This document shows, piece by piece, positions 1 through 10,721 of a stretch of DNA of 64,000 nt. Numbering within the stretch: the stretch's first letter is position 1; each line of letters starts with the position of its first letter. The notes under the pieces were generated by a model. That model did no database searches, had not been told where the DNA came from, and saw only the letters and a program-made list of their open reading frames with translations. Source of the stretch: Schizophyllum amplum (Eukaryota; Basidiomycota; Agaricomycetes; Agaricales; Schizophyllaceae); assembly GCA_007026445.1 (NCBI GenBank), contig VDMD01000008.1:1-64000 (forward strand), given 5' to 3'. The translations under genes and the position numbers were made by a program.

Positions 1-180
1 CGTGACTGAGGATGGTGTCGAAGTCGTGACCGAGGATGGCGGCGAAGTCGTGACCAAGGATGGCGTCGAAGTCGTGACCGAGGATGGTGTCGAAGTGATC
101 ACAGAAGATGGCCTTGTACTTAGCACGGACGAAGCAGTAGAAGTCAACATGGAGGATGGCCTGGAAGTCGTTGCGGAGAA
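1..180. repeat. 24-bp coding minisatellite at left edge
   Basis: About seven degenerate 24-bp units (core GAGGATGGTGTCGAAGTCGT) run from the first base to about 180. The period is eight codons, so length changes keep the frame. Confidence 0.8.
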
Positions 181-907
181 GGTCCTTGCGGAGGATAGCG
201 TCGAAGGAGGATACACCGTGCTGGCGGATGGATACATCGTGCTGGCGGATGACGCGCGATATCTTCCCGATTGCCCAGCGTAGGCGCCATACGACCGGCG
301 GCCCGCTCTGGACGACCGGGAGCCCACTCTCGATGAGTAAGGGTCTGACCACTCGGAGCTGTCGTCTGAAAACTCAAGGCTCTCCAAGCCTGACGACTCA
401 GAGAACTCGTCTGATGAGTTAAATACCGAGGGCCAGCTGCTTGATGATGAAGATGTAGAATCTTCGCTCAACGAGTCGAGGTCGTCGCCCAACGAATCGA
501 ATACGTCGTCCAACGAATCGAGGTCCTCGTTGAATGACTCGAGGTCATCGTCCGCGGAGCGATATCCCACGCCCAATGACTCGGGGTGCTCGTCTAGCGT
601 TGACAGCGGCTGCGAAAACGTGCGCGGTGTGGTGCGCGATGCTGAACCCGTGGTGCGCAGTGCTGAACTCCTGGTGCGTGATGCGGGAGGTGTAGTGCGC
701 GATGCCGGTCTTGCATCGCGAGTCACCCCAGCACCCGAGCTATGGCTTCGACGACGGTCAGACTCGGATTCGCGACCCAGGTGTGTTCGGTGGACGCCCG
801 AAGGGGAGGGTCGCGCAGCGGACATGAATGCAGAGAAAGGACAGAGACTGCCGAGGACCGGAATTGACGGTGAAGGGAAAGCGACGATCTGCTGTAGGTG
901 GCGGTGA
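1..907 (+). pseudogene. Decayed repeat-rich acidic ORF, cut by the left edge
   Basis: One plus-strand frame (codons starting at position 2) is open from the window edge to TGA at 905-907 except for two in-frame stops, TAG at 281-283 and TAA at 338-340. The left third is a tandem array of an eight-residue unit close to EDGVEVVT. After the second stop the frame gives an acidic Ser/Asn/Glu-rich tract with repeated NESRSS-like units (about 470-545), then repeats of the form VVRDAE/GVVRDAG (about 625-715). Composition stays protein-like across both stops, which suggests one coding sequence broken by two nonsense changes. An intron covering both stops (GT near 239, AG near 342) cannot be excluded. 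No domain is recognised and the 5' end is outside the window. Confidence 0.4.
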
Positions 908-1326
908 TCTCAAGAGGCGGCGAACTGCAGATAATGTTACACCGCAGGGAGAGGACGGCGAACGGTACGCACGCACCTCATCCGAGCTTTTATACATCTG
1001 AAGGTCCCAAAGGTCCTAGATGTACCCAAAGGTCCATGCGTCACCTAAAAATACCCGCCATGCACACGCGATGATCCGACGAACAATAGTAAGCCAAAAG
1101 TAGAACAATAGGCATGGATAAGCACGAGAGCACGGACCTTTTCAATTGCGTACGCCTCACGAACAACCAGCACGCACCCCCGAGAGTGACAATGAGACCG
1201 GTCGAGTCGTTCGGGGGACAATGACTGGGTTGATCAATGATTATGATTGAGCCATGCGTCGGAATAAACCACCGCGTCTTGCGATATATTGCTAGGTCGT
1301 GCAACGGGATGGACGGCAGGGCCGTA
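908..1326. other. Gene-free stretch
   Basis: No gene, RNA or repeat recognised. It separates the decayed repeat ORF from the truncated end of the BTB pseudogene. Confidence 0.4.
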
Positions 1327-1974
1327 TCAATGGGGCGCAGTCCGAGGTATGAGGGCGTTGCTCCCAGCGAGGCAGACCGCAAGATCGCCGCGGCTGAACT
1401 GCCTCCGACGACCCAGCCATCCCTCGGGCGCGTCCAACCTGGGTACTGAGTACTGCAGCGTGTCGTGATAAACCATGGGGAGCAGCCATGTCGCGTGTAC
1501 TTCTTGCGCGAGGGTCGTGACGGCCTTCAGCTCCGCTACCTCTTCATCTTCGTCCAAGGCGTATGTGCGCTCCGGACCAGCAGCAGCATCGTCGAGATCT
1601 GTGACAAAGACGCAGTACTCCCTCAATGGCGTCGAAAGTTGTTTTCGCGGGCGGAGGCCCCGAGAAGTATCTGCCAATGATAAATAAATTCATCACCCCT
1701 TTTATGATGATATGGAAGCCACGTACCTGGGTATGTATAGCGCTTTGAAGAAACGAGCAGCGTCCCGCGCATCGTCGTCCCGTAAGACGACGAGTAGCAC
1801 ATAGTCATAGGTGTCCTCTTCTGCGGCTCGTGGAAAAGCCATCATGTCGCGGAAGAACTTGGAGCTCGGGGCGAGGACCCCGCGATGCAAGCGAAAGAGC
1901 CGTGGGGTGACCTGGATGACAAGGTTGCCGTCCCCGAACCACAGCTCGGGGTCGCGAGTGCAGGAGCCGGTCAT
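1327..1974 (-). pseudogene. Broken BTB/POZ-domain gene (BTB copy 1)
   Basis: The first exon, 1727-1974 read leftwards, is exactly 248 nt, as in the intact copies at 5167 and 43773. It encodes the BTB N-terminus with the motifs PELWFGDGNLVIQV, LFRLHRGVLA and FFRDM. A 56-nt intron (1671-1726) follows and exon 2 opens with KTTFDAIEGVLR, matching the paralogues. The frame is then lost in a GAT/GCT-rich patch near 1550-1620. Homology resumes in another frame (AELKAVTTLAQEVHATWL, then LAVCLAG) and stops abruptly near 1380, so the last third of the protein is missing. Intact relatives are about 310-320 aa. It is probably a non-functional duplicate of the gene at 5167, with which it also shares sequence just upstream of the ATG. 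Confidence 0.8.
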
Positions 1975-3152
1975 CCTGTCTGCGCAGAAGAAGGAGCACG
2001 CGGAGAGAAGCTGTTGATCCAATGGGAGGGAGCTTTGGCAGAGGCGCACGCAGGGTGACCAACCAGGAGGTTCGCTTCGAACACGACAGACGGTCTGCGA
2101 GCAAAGGCACCCGGTACGGATGCCGGCCCGTGGCGTGATGGGCGCCTGCTGGCGCCGCCACGGTCACGCGCTGGTCACGCGCGCGGCGAATGCGTCTACC
2201 GTTAAACTTATTATTAAACTTAGTACCGAGATCAGTGATCACTTCTCTGCTCTCGCCCCCCCTCGCGCCTCACATCTCGAAGACAATTCTCTTTCATGAG
2301 CTCTGTCATGGAAATTGATGATAGCCCTACATTTCCTCTCGACGTACCTTGCTTTTCCGAATCCTTAAGCTCCCATTTCTCGCGCATATACCCGCTTAGG
2401 GCATGCCTGCGACACCGCTTACGCGGCTCGCGAAGACCACCGTCCTCCCTCAATTAGTCAGGACTCAGGACCTACCTGACGGACACTTGACCGACGTCTC
2501 AGTGGACTTGCGTTACAGTCACTACTCGCTATCACAACAACCGTGAGTGTGTGGTCGGAGATGATGCCACTGGCGCGACGCGCTTCCGGGACGGATGCCA
2601 AGAGGAAGAGGTACCGTCTACGACAGACCAAAGAACCGTCTGCGGTACGCACCACTTCTCCCTTGTCATCACTGACATTGCTGGCCTGATCGACCCCGGC
2701 ACCCAGTGTGGCACCTCCTCCTCTGTTCCCGTCCCTCTTTGATTCACGCCAGCATATGATCCGACACCATTTTTACTACCTCGACTGGACCCCCCTTTTC
2801 CCCAAACAACGCAGTATAGCTCGGCCGGGCTGCGGTGTTGGTGGGTGGATGTAGGCGCGTGTCACGTGATCTACATGTACGCGCTGCCGCTGACCCCGAC
2901 TTGACAACCCCAGACCTCGTGGAAAGTCTCTCTTCTGCTTCGTACGCTTCTTGTAAACCTGGGCGCGTCCTAGGCCTCTCGACGACAGCTTCCTTGAACC
3001 GCCCATCTAATCTTATCGCCTCCCACGGTCCCCCTCACATGCGCCTTGTCCCGCGCCATCATGAACTCACAATGCGTTCATAGCGTCCGGGTCGCAGGAC
3101 GTATATATGGCGACGTCGGCGGCTCTCGTATTCAACGTCAACGACGACTACC
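1975..3152. other. Intergenic region between divergent BTB pseudogene and synthase gene
   Basis: No convincing coding sequence. The part next to 1975 (to about 2030) is homologous to the upstream flank of the BTB gene at 5167. The last 100 bases before 3153 presumably hold the promoter of the synthase gene; a TATATA run lies at 3100-3106. Confidence 0.4.
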
Positions 3153-4663
3153 ATGCTAGCCACCAAAGCCGCGCGTCTTTTCCCTCTCAAGGCCGGCCCA
3201 TCGCGGCTCGCCTCTCGCGGCCTCCGCACCTCCCCCGCCACCCGCGCGCCTTCGAGCTCCTCACCAACAAACGCCACGGAGCCTTTTGCCTTTCTCCCCA
3301 GCAACACTCTCCCCGCGAAGCCCCGCAAGCGCGGGCTCACCGAGATTCGCGGGCCGTACTACGCACCGGTCACCGCGACCTACCTCGACGAGCTGCTCAG
3401 CGACTGGGGCGAGTACGTCGACGGCATCAAGTTCGCGGGCGGCTCGTTCACGCTCATGCCGCCCGACCGGCTGAGCAAGCTGATCGACGTTGCGCACAAG
3501 CACAGTACGTGGGACGCTCGACCCGGAACGTGCTTCAGCTGACGCGCGTTGGCCAGACTGCTACGTGAGCACGGGCGGATTCATTGAACGCGTCCTGTCG
3601 GCGTCGGGTGGCGACCGCTACGTCATCACCAAGTACTTGGAGGCGTGCAAGAACATGGGGTGCGTCGCCCGTTCGCGCGATCGGCTTGTGCTAATCCTCC
3701 CCCACAGTTTTGACGTCCTCGAGCTGTCCTCCGGCTTCCTCTCCATCCCCACCGAAGACTGGGCCTCGCTCGTGGAGCTCACCGCGGCCCAGGGCCTCAA
3801 GCCCAAGCCCGAAATCGGCATCCAGTGCGTCTCCAATCATCGCTCATGCCCCCGTCTAACCCTCGACCGCAGATGGGGCGCTGGCGGCGATGCGTCCGTC
3901 GAGGAGCTCGAGTCCGCCGGTACGCGGGACCCCAAATGGCTCATCGACCGCGCAAAGACCTTTCTTGATGCCGGGGCTTACGTGCGTCCTCATCCCCTCA
4001 TTCTTCGTCTTTGCTGATGCCTCGCAGATGATCATGATCGAGTCCGAGGGTATCACCGAGAACGTCCGCAGCTGGCGCACGGACGTCATCTCCGCCGTGA
4101 CCAGTGCGCTCCCCAAGGAGAAGATCATGTTCGAGGCGGCGGACCCCGAGGGTGACTCTGCTTCATTGATTTTCGGGCATCGGCGACACTGACACTTCCT
4201 TGCAGTCTTCGCCTACCACATCCAGAACCAGGGCGCGACCGCGAACCTCTTCATAGACCACAGCCAGATCGTGCAGCTGGCGTGCTTGCGGAAGGGTATC
4301 TGGGGTACGGGAGGTGCGTTAGCGTTTGCATTGTTATTCTTCCTGCGCGTTCTCCTTGTCGGTTTTCCTGCGTGTTCTCTTGTCGTTCTTCTCTCGCGTG
4401 TTCTCCCGTTGCTTCTCTTGCGCCTTGTCGGCTTTCTCCTCGCACCTTGTCGTTCTGCCCGCGCGTTGTCTTTCATCTTCTCGCGTGTTGTCGTTCTCCT
4501 TTGAGCAACCGGTCCTCCCCTGATATTCCCCCCTATGTCAACTCTCCCTATGCAGTCCCTCTTCCTACGCATTTTTATCCGTCCACACTCTCGATAGCGT
4601 TCTACCTGCTTACTTCCTTCAGGAACCTTCGCGCGCATTGTCACGGTCGAGGGCGACCAGTAA
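3153..4663 (+). CDS. Phosphosulfolactate synthase / HSA32-like protein (ComA family)
   Basis: Seven exons join in frame: 3153-3504, 3557-3659, 3708-3824, 3873-3981, 4028-4151, 4206-4313, 4623-4663, giving 317 aa. The first 50 or so residues are Arg/Ser/Ala/Pro-rich and look like a mitochondrial presequence. The rest follows the ComA TIM-barrel family: RGLTEIRGPYYAP, VDGIKFAGGSFTL, YVSTGGFIERV, LELSSGFLSIP, QWGAGGDAS, MIMIESEGI, MFEAADPEVFAYHIQ and a C-terminal GTFARIVTVEGDQ. In methanogens ComA adds sulfite to phosphoenolpyruvate for coenzyme M. Fungi do not make coenzyme M, and the eukaryotic relatives resemble plant HSA32, a heat-acclimation protein, so the substrate here is unknown. All residues around the barrel core appear intact. 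The last intron (309 nt) is much longer than the others (46-54 nt). Confidence 0.88.
4325..4515. repeat. Pyrimidine-rich degenerate repeats inside the last intron of the synthase gene
   Basis: Imperfect repeats built on TTCTCTTGTCG/CTCGCGTGTTCTCC fill the middle of intron 6. They account for most of its excess length over the other introns of the gene. Confidence 0.6.
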
Positions 4664-4735
4664 GTAGACCATTTGGGCGACCAGTAGGTGGACCGTCTGG
4701 GCGACCAGTCATCGGACCGTTCGAGTGACCGGAAG
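4651..4735. repeat. Tandem repeat starting on the synthase stop codon
   Basis: Three degenerate units of about 25 bp, each starting GGGCGACCAGT, begin within the last codons (GDQ-stop) of the synthase gene and continue downstream. The repeat therefore duplicates the end of the reading frame. Confidence 0.75.
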
Positions 4736-5166
4736 GTTGAAAAGTAGGCGTTCGAAGCCAATATGAATTCATGTTCGTATCGAGGACCCTGCATTGTGCA
4801 ATGTATTGTATCGCAGATTTTGCCTATTTATTGTATAGCACAGCAGGGCTTTGAGGGTCTTATCATGACGTGGACTTTCGAAAGTTTAAGTATGGACTGT
4901 CCAGCGTCTGCCTAGCAGGACCCGTTCATCCCGTTCGTCCATCCTTTATGAGCGATCCCGGAGCCGGAGAACCGTGGGAGAACAGGAGATAAGATTAGAT
5001 TAACTGAACCCCTTCGGTCCGAATCTATTGTTTTCCCAACCCGTCGTGATCGAAGTGAACGCGTCTAGTTGTCTACGCCTTGGTCACCCCGCCTACGCCT
5101 CTCCCTCCAATTGTACCAACAACACCTGTGACCTCTCGCTCCTTGCCTTTCTTCTGCGCGGATAGG
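4736..5166. other. Intergenic region
   Basis: No gene seen. The last 30 bases match the flank of the BTB pseudogene at 1975-2030, reflecting duplication of the BTB promoter-proximal DNA. Confidence 0.4.
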
Positions 5167-6146
5167 ATGACCAGCTCCTGCACTCGAGACCCCGAGCTGT
5201 GGTTCGACGACGGCAATCTTGTTATCCAGGTCACCCCACGCCTCTTTCGCTTGCATCGTGGAGTCCTCGCCCTGAGCTCCAACTTCTTTCGCGATATGGT
5301 CGCTTTTCCACGAGCTGCAGAAGAGGACACTTACGACGACGTGCCACTCGTCGTCTTACGGGATGACGATGCGCGTGATGCTGCTCATTTCTTCAAAGCG
5401 CTTTATATGCCTACGTACGCGGTCCCGACAAAACTTGGTGTGTCCACTCCCAATTGACTTATAACCCCAGATACTTCCCTCCCCCGCCTGCTCGAACGAC
5501 TTTTGAGGCGCTCGAAGGCGTACTACGAATGGCTCACAAGTACGACGCCCCGGTACTCCGGCGCTGCGCTCTGCAGCACCTCGCCCGACCTTTCTCATCA
5601 GAACTGTGCGAAGTCCATCTCGATATGACGCGCTACTACGACCTCGACCTGCGCAGCAACTGGAAGGTGGCGGAGCTGAAGGCCATCACGAGCCTCGCGC
5701 AGGAAGTACACGCGATTTGGCTGTTCCCGATGGTGTACCACGAAACGCTGCAGCACCCCGCCAACGCGCTCGATGCGCCGGAAGTTTGGCTGGGCCGCCA
5801 GAGGCGTTTTCAGCACAACGAACTCGTCGCTTGCTTCGCCGGATGCGAGATTCTCCGCAAGGAGTTCCCGCTCGATGTCTTTGCCTCGACCAAGATCGGG
5901 TGCGGGCAGCCTGTTTGTCTCAAGTACAGGATGGCATCTATCAATCAGGACGATATGCGGAACTTCATGGAGATTCCGTTGACGTACTTCACGCCCTGGA
6001 TGGAGAATGACGATAATTTCGGTGATATTTGTGATGCGTGCATGGACGCCATGCGCGATGCCTACAATTCGTGGCTAAAAGACGTCTGGCAACGGCTACC
6101 ATCCATGTTCAATCTCCCTGATTGGGATGAGCTTTCAGCGCTATAG
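5167..6146 (+). CDS. BTB/POZ-domain protein (BTB copy 2)
   Basis: Two exons, 5167-5414 and 5471-6146, joined by a 56-nt intron, give 307 aa. The N-terminal third is a BTB fold as seen in many basidiomycete proteins: PELWFDDGNLVIQV, LFRLHRGVLALSS, FFRDMVAF, LVVLRDDDARDAAHFFKALY. The rest has the family's own C-terminal region (TTFEALEGVLRMAHKYD, VAELKAITSLAQEVHAIWL) with Cys pairs near the end (CGQPVCLKY, ICDACMDAM) that could bind metal. An upstream in-frame ATG at 5080 would add 29 residues. The start at 5167 is preferred because the paralogue at 43773 begins at the equivalent place and both first exons are 248 nt. BTB domains dimerise or recruit partners such as cullin-3 or chromatin factors; the partner here cannot be read from sequence. 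Confidence 0.85.
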
Positions 6147-6850
6147 TAAAAAAACAAGACCTGGAGGTTCGTGAACTTATTCTCTCGCAAAGTCCCTCGC
6201 ACGATCTCTTGCACATCATCTCGTACATCTCTCTCGCACATCATCTCGTACATCTTTCTCGCACATACTCTCATCTGCAAATTGTACTCACTGTGCTTTT
6301 AGGGTTCTCCTGAGGCTCCTGTGGTCGCGGATGCGATGAGCGAAGATTGAACCGTATGGAAGGCGCGGCCGTTGAGTGGGAGGGGCTACGGTTGAACTGT
6401 CTGGGAGGGGTGACGGACGACGGTCAAAGTCCAACTCGGTACATCACGTTGGACTTGCAAGCTGTTAGCATTCACAGTCGTACAATCCAGCTCGTCGTGT
6501 AAATGTATTGAAGCGATAGGCGTGTAGAAACGAAATTTACTGGCCCGCTCGCACGTGTCTCTATTGACCGCCCCGCACATGCCCACCTTACTACATATGT
6601 TTGTCCGATCGGCCGCCTCACGGTCCGCCGAACATTGACGTACTTTTTCTCCTTCATTCTTCTTCGAAGGCGACGTTGAACTCCCCTGGCAACGCGCGTC
6701 ATACGCTCTATGCCAGCTTGACAGCGGCCCACTCCGGGGATGTTTTGTGCACTCGTCCGATAGCAATATACTTAGGAGATATATATATTGCAGTATTGTC
6801 GATGCCGTGTGCAGCGCTGTCTCTCATTGATACTCGAGAAGCAAAGCGGG
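6147..6850. other. Intergenic region with short tandem repeat
   Basis: About three 25-bp degenerate units around CTCGCACATCATCTCGTACA lie at 6179-6265, just downstream of the BTB stop. No gene is seen in the remainder. Confidence 0.5.
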
Positions 6851-8740
6851 CTACTCCGAAGACGGGTCGTGCACGATACGGACACGCATTTCGGGCAATA
6901 CTGAGAAGATACGATTAAGGTCACATATGAGTCAGCAAAATACTGGAGAAGCTCAACGTGTTGAGACGCTTACCAAATCTCGCCTGGTTGAGCATGCGGT
7001 AGCGCATCTGGGGCCCGCCGTATAGCACAACCTTGCAAGCCCGTTTCCTCGTGCTCGAGTCGCGATACAGAGCCTGCACAGACACGAGCGGCCAGTCGAC
7101 AACAGGCGGGGGGTCGGGCAAGGCGTAGGTCGTGTGCGTCGGCTCTGGCCCAGTAAGATCAACAGCGCACGCGCCGAGCCCCTTCTCGGGGTTGTAGATG
7201 CTGGCTATGTGCTTCTCGACATACGCGCGGGTGATGAGGACGAGGAAGCGCAGGTCCTTTGGGGAGATCGGCTCGGGCGGGAGATCTGCGTCGCTGTCCT
7301 CGGAGAAGGGACATAGCTTGGAGTGCTCGCCGTCCGTCCAGTGCGCACGCTGGCAATGAGTCGAGCAGTAGAGCGCCTGGCTGCAGGGGCATGCGCAGAC
7401 GGGGCCATCCTTGCACTCACCAGACTGCGATCTCGTAGCGTGAGCGGCATGGCTAGGACAGCAATCATGAGGACGTACATCAATGTTACAGCAAACTTTA
7501 CCGACGCGATCCCAGTCCGCTTTCGCCTCCTCGAGCAACGAGAAGCGAGTCGCAGCGGTAACCTGGATTTTTCGGTCTGGCTGCGACATGCTCGCATGAT
7601 CATACGGGTTGGACCGCACGACGTGACGAGTCCGTGCACCGCCCTGCGCGAGAAAAGAACGTTGTCAAACATTTCGGATAAGAGTTCATAATTGTCCGGA
7701 TCGTCGGCTGGGAAGCGCGCACGTATCTGTGTGCAGAGCGGGAAAGCGCCGAGACAGAGAGCGTCAACCGAGGCGGTGAAGTGGTGTCCGCAGAGCATGG
7801 CGAGCATGGATATCGCCGCTTCTCGCACCTTCGCAAAGGCGTCGGCTGACATCATCTTCTCAAAGGCAGGGTAGTGTCGCAAGATATCGACGACGGAGCG
7901 TAGCGCGGTTTTGGAGATGTCGTCAGTGCCGACCTCGAGAAGGATGAGCTGCGTGGAGAAGTACATTTGCGTCCAGAGTAGGTAGCCGGTGCCGTCCTCG
8001 AGCGCGATGAGCGTTTGGATGTTGCGGCCGACGATCCGGTGAAGTCTGCGAGGACGGCCGCGAGCGACGCGGAGGAGCTCCGACCGCATTGCAGGATACG
8101 TCTCCTCTTTCTTGCAACTCAGGAGATCATAGATCCTCTGGAGGATGGCGATGCTCTGCCGCACGCAGTCCGCGGTCTTCGACTTGGGCGTGAGGGAGCA
8201 AGCGCCGTTATCGTAGATGCGAGGCCAGCCCTCCCATATATCGGCGGCTAGGCGGAAAGGGAGGTACGCGAGAGTATCAACGAGCAGCGAGAAGACCTTG
8301 AAATCGTCGAGGTCGGTGATGAGGGCCTCGAGGACGCGGATGACGGTTCCCATGATGTCGATCTGGTCTGAAGGACATGACACAGCCTGATAGAGAGGGC
8401 ATAGGTACTCTGCCCAGCGGAAGACGTTTATCCAAGTCGCCGCGTCGTGCTCCCAGAGGTGCTCGTGCTCCATTTCCTCCTGCACAGAGAGTTTGTGGAG
8501 CGCTGAGAAGATCTTGAGGGTGATGAAGATTTCGTCGCCTTCCGTAGTATTAAGGAAGTTATCCAACGGCATAGAGGGCGTATCAGCATGCATAATATCG
8601 AAAGGTCGTCGCTGGAGGAGCGTCTGTATATCGCGGAGAGGCGGCTGAAGACGAGGGTCGTTCGGCTGAAAGGGGTGAAAGACCTGTATTTTGTTGATGG
8701 CATTCCCAAGAGCCTGAATATCCTTGTAGCTTCCAGGCAT
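6851..8740 (-). CDS. MYND-finger protein, copy A
   Basis: Exons read leftwards: 8740-7628, 7580-7479, 7424-6974, 6900-6851, total 571 aa. The first 370 residues are alpha-helical and lack a named domain but carry family motifs (RRPFDIM, YLCPLY, YLPFRLAADIWEGWPRIY, IVGRNIQTLIALEDG). The zinc finger follows (CCNID, SGEC, CACPC, LYCSTHCQRAHW, H, C), then a C-terminal region beginning KDLRFLVLITRAYVE. MYND fingers usually bind proline-rich peptides of partners. The expected Cys right after CCNID is Ser, with a Cys three residues later. The 47-nt first intron (7581-7627) is inferred because the frame changes there; a one-base frameshift is the alternative. The last exon is 50 nt, as in copy B. Confidence 0.8.
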
Positions 8741-9156
8741 CTGGGCGAGATGGTCCAGCGACTCGATACGGTGTTTGTGATGCTGGGCGGTGTTAAGGCG
8801 AAATTCACTGCCTGGTAAATTTTACTTGTCAGTGTGATTCAGATATAGACGAATGCATACATAGTTTACCTCAAAGTGACGAAGAGGGAGCTTTGCTCTT
8901 GAGGCGGCGAGTGCGATAGTGGCAGTGGGAGGTGAGATTCGCTTGACAATGGAGAGAGCACAGGACGCGAGCCGCGAGCGGCAAAAGCCAACCGTGCGAA
9001 ATTCCTTCCATCTATAGAAAACAATGGTACGTTCTCATTTCGATCACATTTCAATATCCTTGTCTCCAACCGTCACGCTGCTCCATCTCAGTCGCATCTC
9101 CGTGCCTCAAGAATTGAGCGGTAACCGTAGACGTAGGCTCTTGGAATGCTCGCAAA
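8741..9156. other. Divergent intergenic region
   Basis: This DNA separates MYND copy A from the plus-strand candidate at 9157. No specific regulatory motif can be supported. Confidence 0.35.
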
Positions 9157-10668
9157 TGCCTACCTCCAAGGACACCGATAACGGCCAACGGACGCTCTCA
9201 GAACTTCCGATGCTCGAGTTGGAAAGACGCCGCGATCGCCTGTTGGGATCAAGGTTTGCTCTCATCTCTGGCCAGTCCGAACGCATATTAGCGAGATACA
9301 AGGTGCGTCCTATGTCTGATTGTGTGCGCAACCACCGACTGACGCTGCGATCAGACTGGCGAAGGACCGACGGGCGACAGCGCCCGGGGAATCTCTGAGA
9401 GCTGGCGGACTTGCCCGTTTGTCCCATGCGGACGCGCGACTCAGCCTCCTGCGCCTACAGCATCCCTACAACTGTCGCATGAAGACATGGCGATGGTGAA
9501 GGTCAGCCCTCCCTCCATGCGGACTTCGTCATCTCAACCGTCGTCATTCAGCGCCCTCGCTCTTCCCAATATCCCACCCGCCAGCCACTACCTACCCGTC
9601 AAATAGGGCTATGCTGTACCATGCAGATTATCGACACACCTATCGGGCGGGAGCGCGTTGACGCACGAACGTTGATGCCGGTCATCAAGGTACGCGTCTA
9701 CTCCCTTGCTGCCGCCGTCTGCCTATCACTGACTCAGAGACTTAGATTGAGCAGCTGGTTCTCGCTGATCTCGTATGGAGTCGCCCGGCACGCGCTTGCG
9801 GTCGGAATGCCTCTCCATGCGCTGCTTCGCTACAATGTCCAGTAAGCCTCCGTCGGTCGATCACCGTTTAAAAACCTAACCATTCGCAGCCGCTGTACCC
9901 TGTAGGGACTGTTACACACAAGCCCATGTCAACGCCGAGCTGGAATCCGGGTGCCTGACCGATGTTCTTGCTCGCGCCGGGGACTTCACCCAAGTCGTTC
10001 TCCGTGGATCATGGTATTGTGTCTCATATTCTCCCTGGCCGCTGTACACTCACGCCTCCACCATGTCGCAGTGCTGTCTGCCTATGTCGACGATCTGCGG
10101 TACGGTCTTTCTCTAGTATAGTCCTTTGAGTTCGGGCACGCGTCGTTAGGTATAGCCTTTCGGTAGGTGACTATCCTTTCGAGTCAATCAGGCGCTGATG
10201 CTCGAATCTAGCTGCAAGCTCCGCTTCGTCAGCATAGTCCTACTCCCAGACATGCATCACGCAGTGAGCCTCAGAATCACCTTCGCTGTTGCACTCGCAT
10301 GGAATTAATTGATTTAGGAAGTATTTTCTCACGCCGGTGGTGACCTTGACGGTCTACTCCACGCTGCGCCGCTTGACATACGGCTATCGCAACCACATAT
10401 TCTGATACCCTCAGATGTCCTCGAGCATCAGCGTCCCCCGTGAACGCCGCGCCTCTCGACAAACTCCTCAGTGTCACATTTGACGCAACGGCTCTGATCT
10501 ACTTTATAAATCGACAACTAGGGCCACGTCGATCATCCCAAGTCCGAGCTTGCGGAGAAGTCGACCGAGATGAATAGATCGCTGCAAGTGATAGCTTCGG
10601 TACGTATTTATCCTCTCAAATTCTTCGACGTAGATGCTGATCCAAAGATAGCTCGAAGTGTGCGGACG
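9157..10668 (+). CDS. Candidate multi-exon gene, unknown function
   Basis: Several plus-strand segments with protein-like composition are bounded by plausible splice signals. The first runs from ATG at 9157 (MPTSKDTDNGQRTLSELPML) to a donor near 9303 and continues after a 51-nt intron as TGEGPTGDSARGISESWRTC with further Cys. Later segments include DTPIGRERVDARTLMPVIK (about 9629-9690), a hydrophobic SSWFSLISYGVARHALAVGM (about 9748-9840), a segment with CRDCYTQAHVNAELESG (about 9900-10010) and a last one near 10525-10668 (KSELAEKSTEMNRSLQVIAS). Not all joins keep frame under one consistent set of introns, so the model is either wrong in places or the gene is degenerate. No domain is recognised. 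Confidence 0.3.
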
Positions 10669-10721
10669 AGGTTGAGAGATTTGCGGGGACGCTCATATCT
10701 CCACAGGCCTCGCTAGATGAC

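Noticed and set aside
6901..6973. End of MYND copy A at the in-frame stop just after RFGKRLNTLS
   Set aside because: A GTAAGC donor and CTCAG acceptor here give a 50-nt last exon identical in length and phase to that of copy B.
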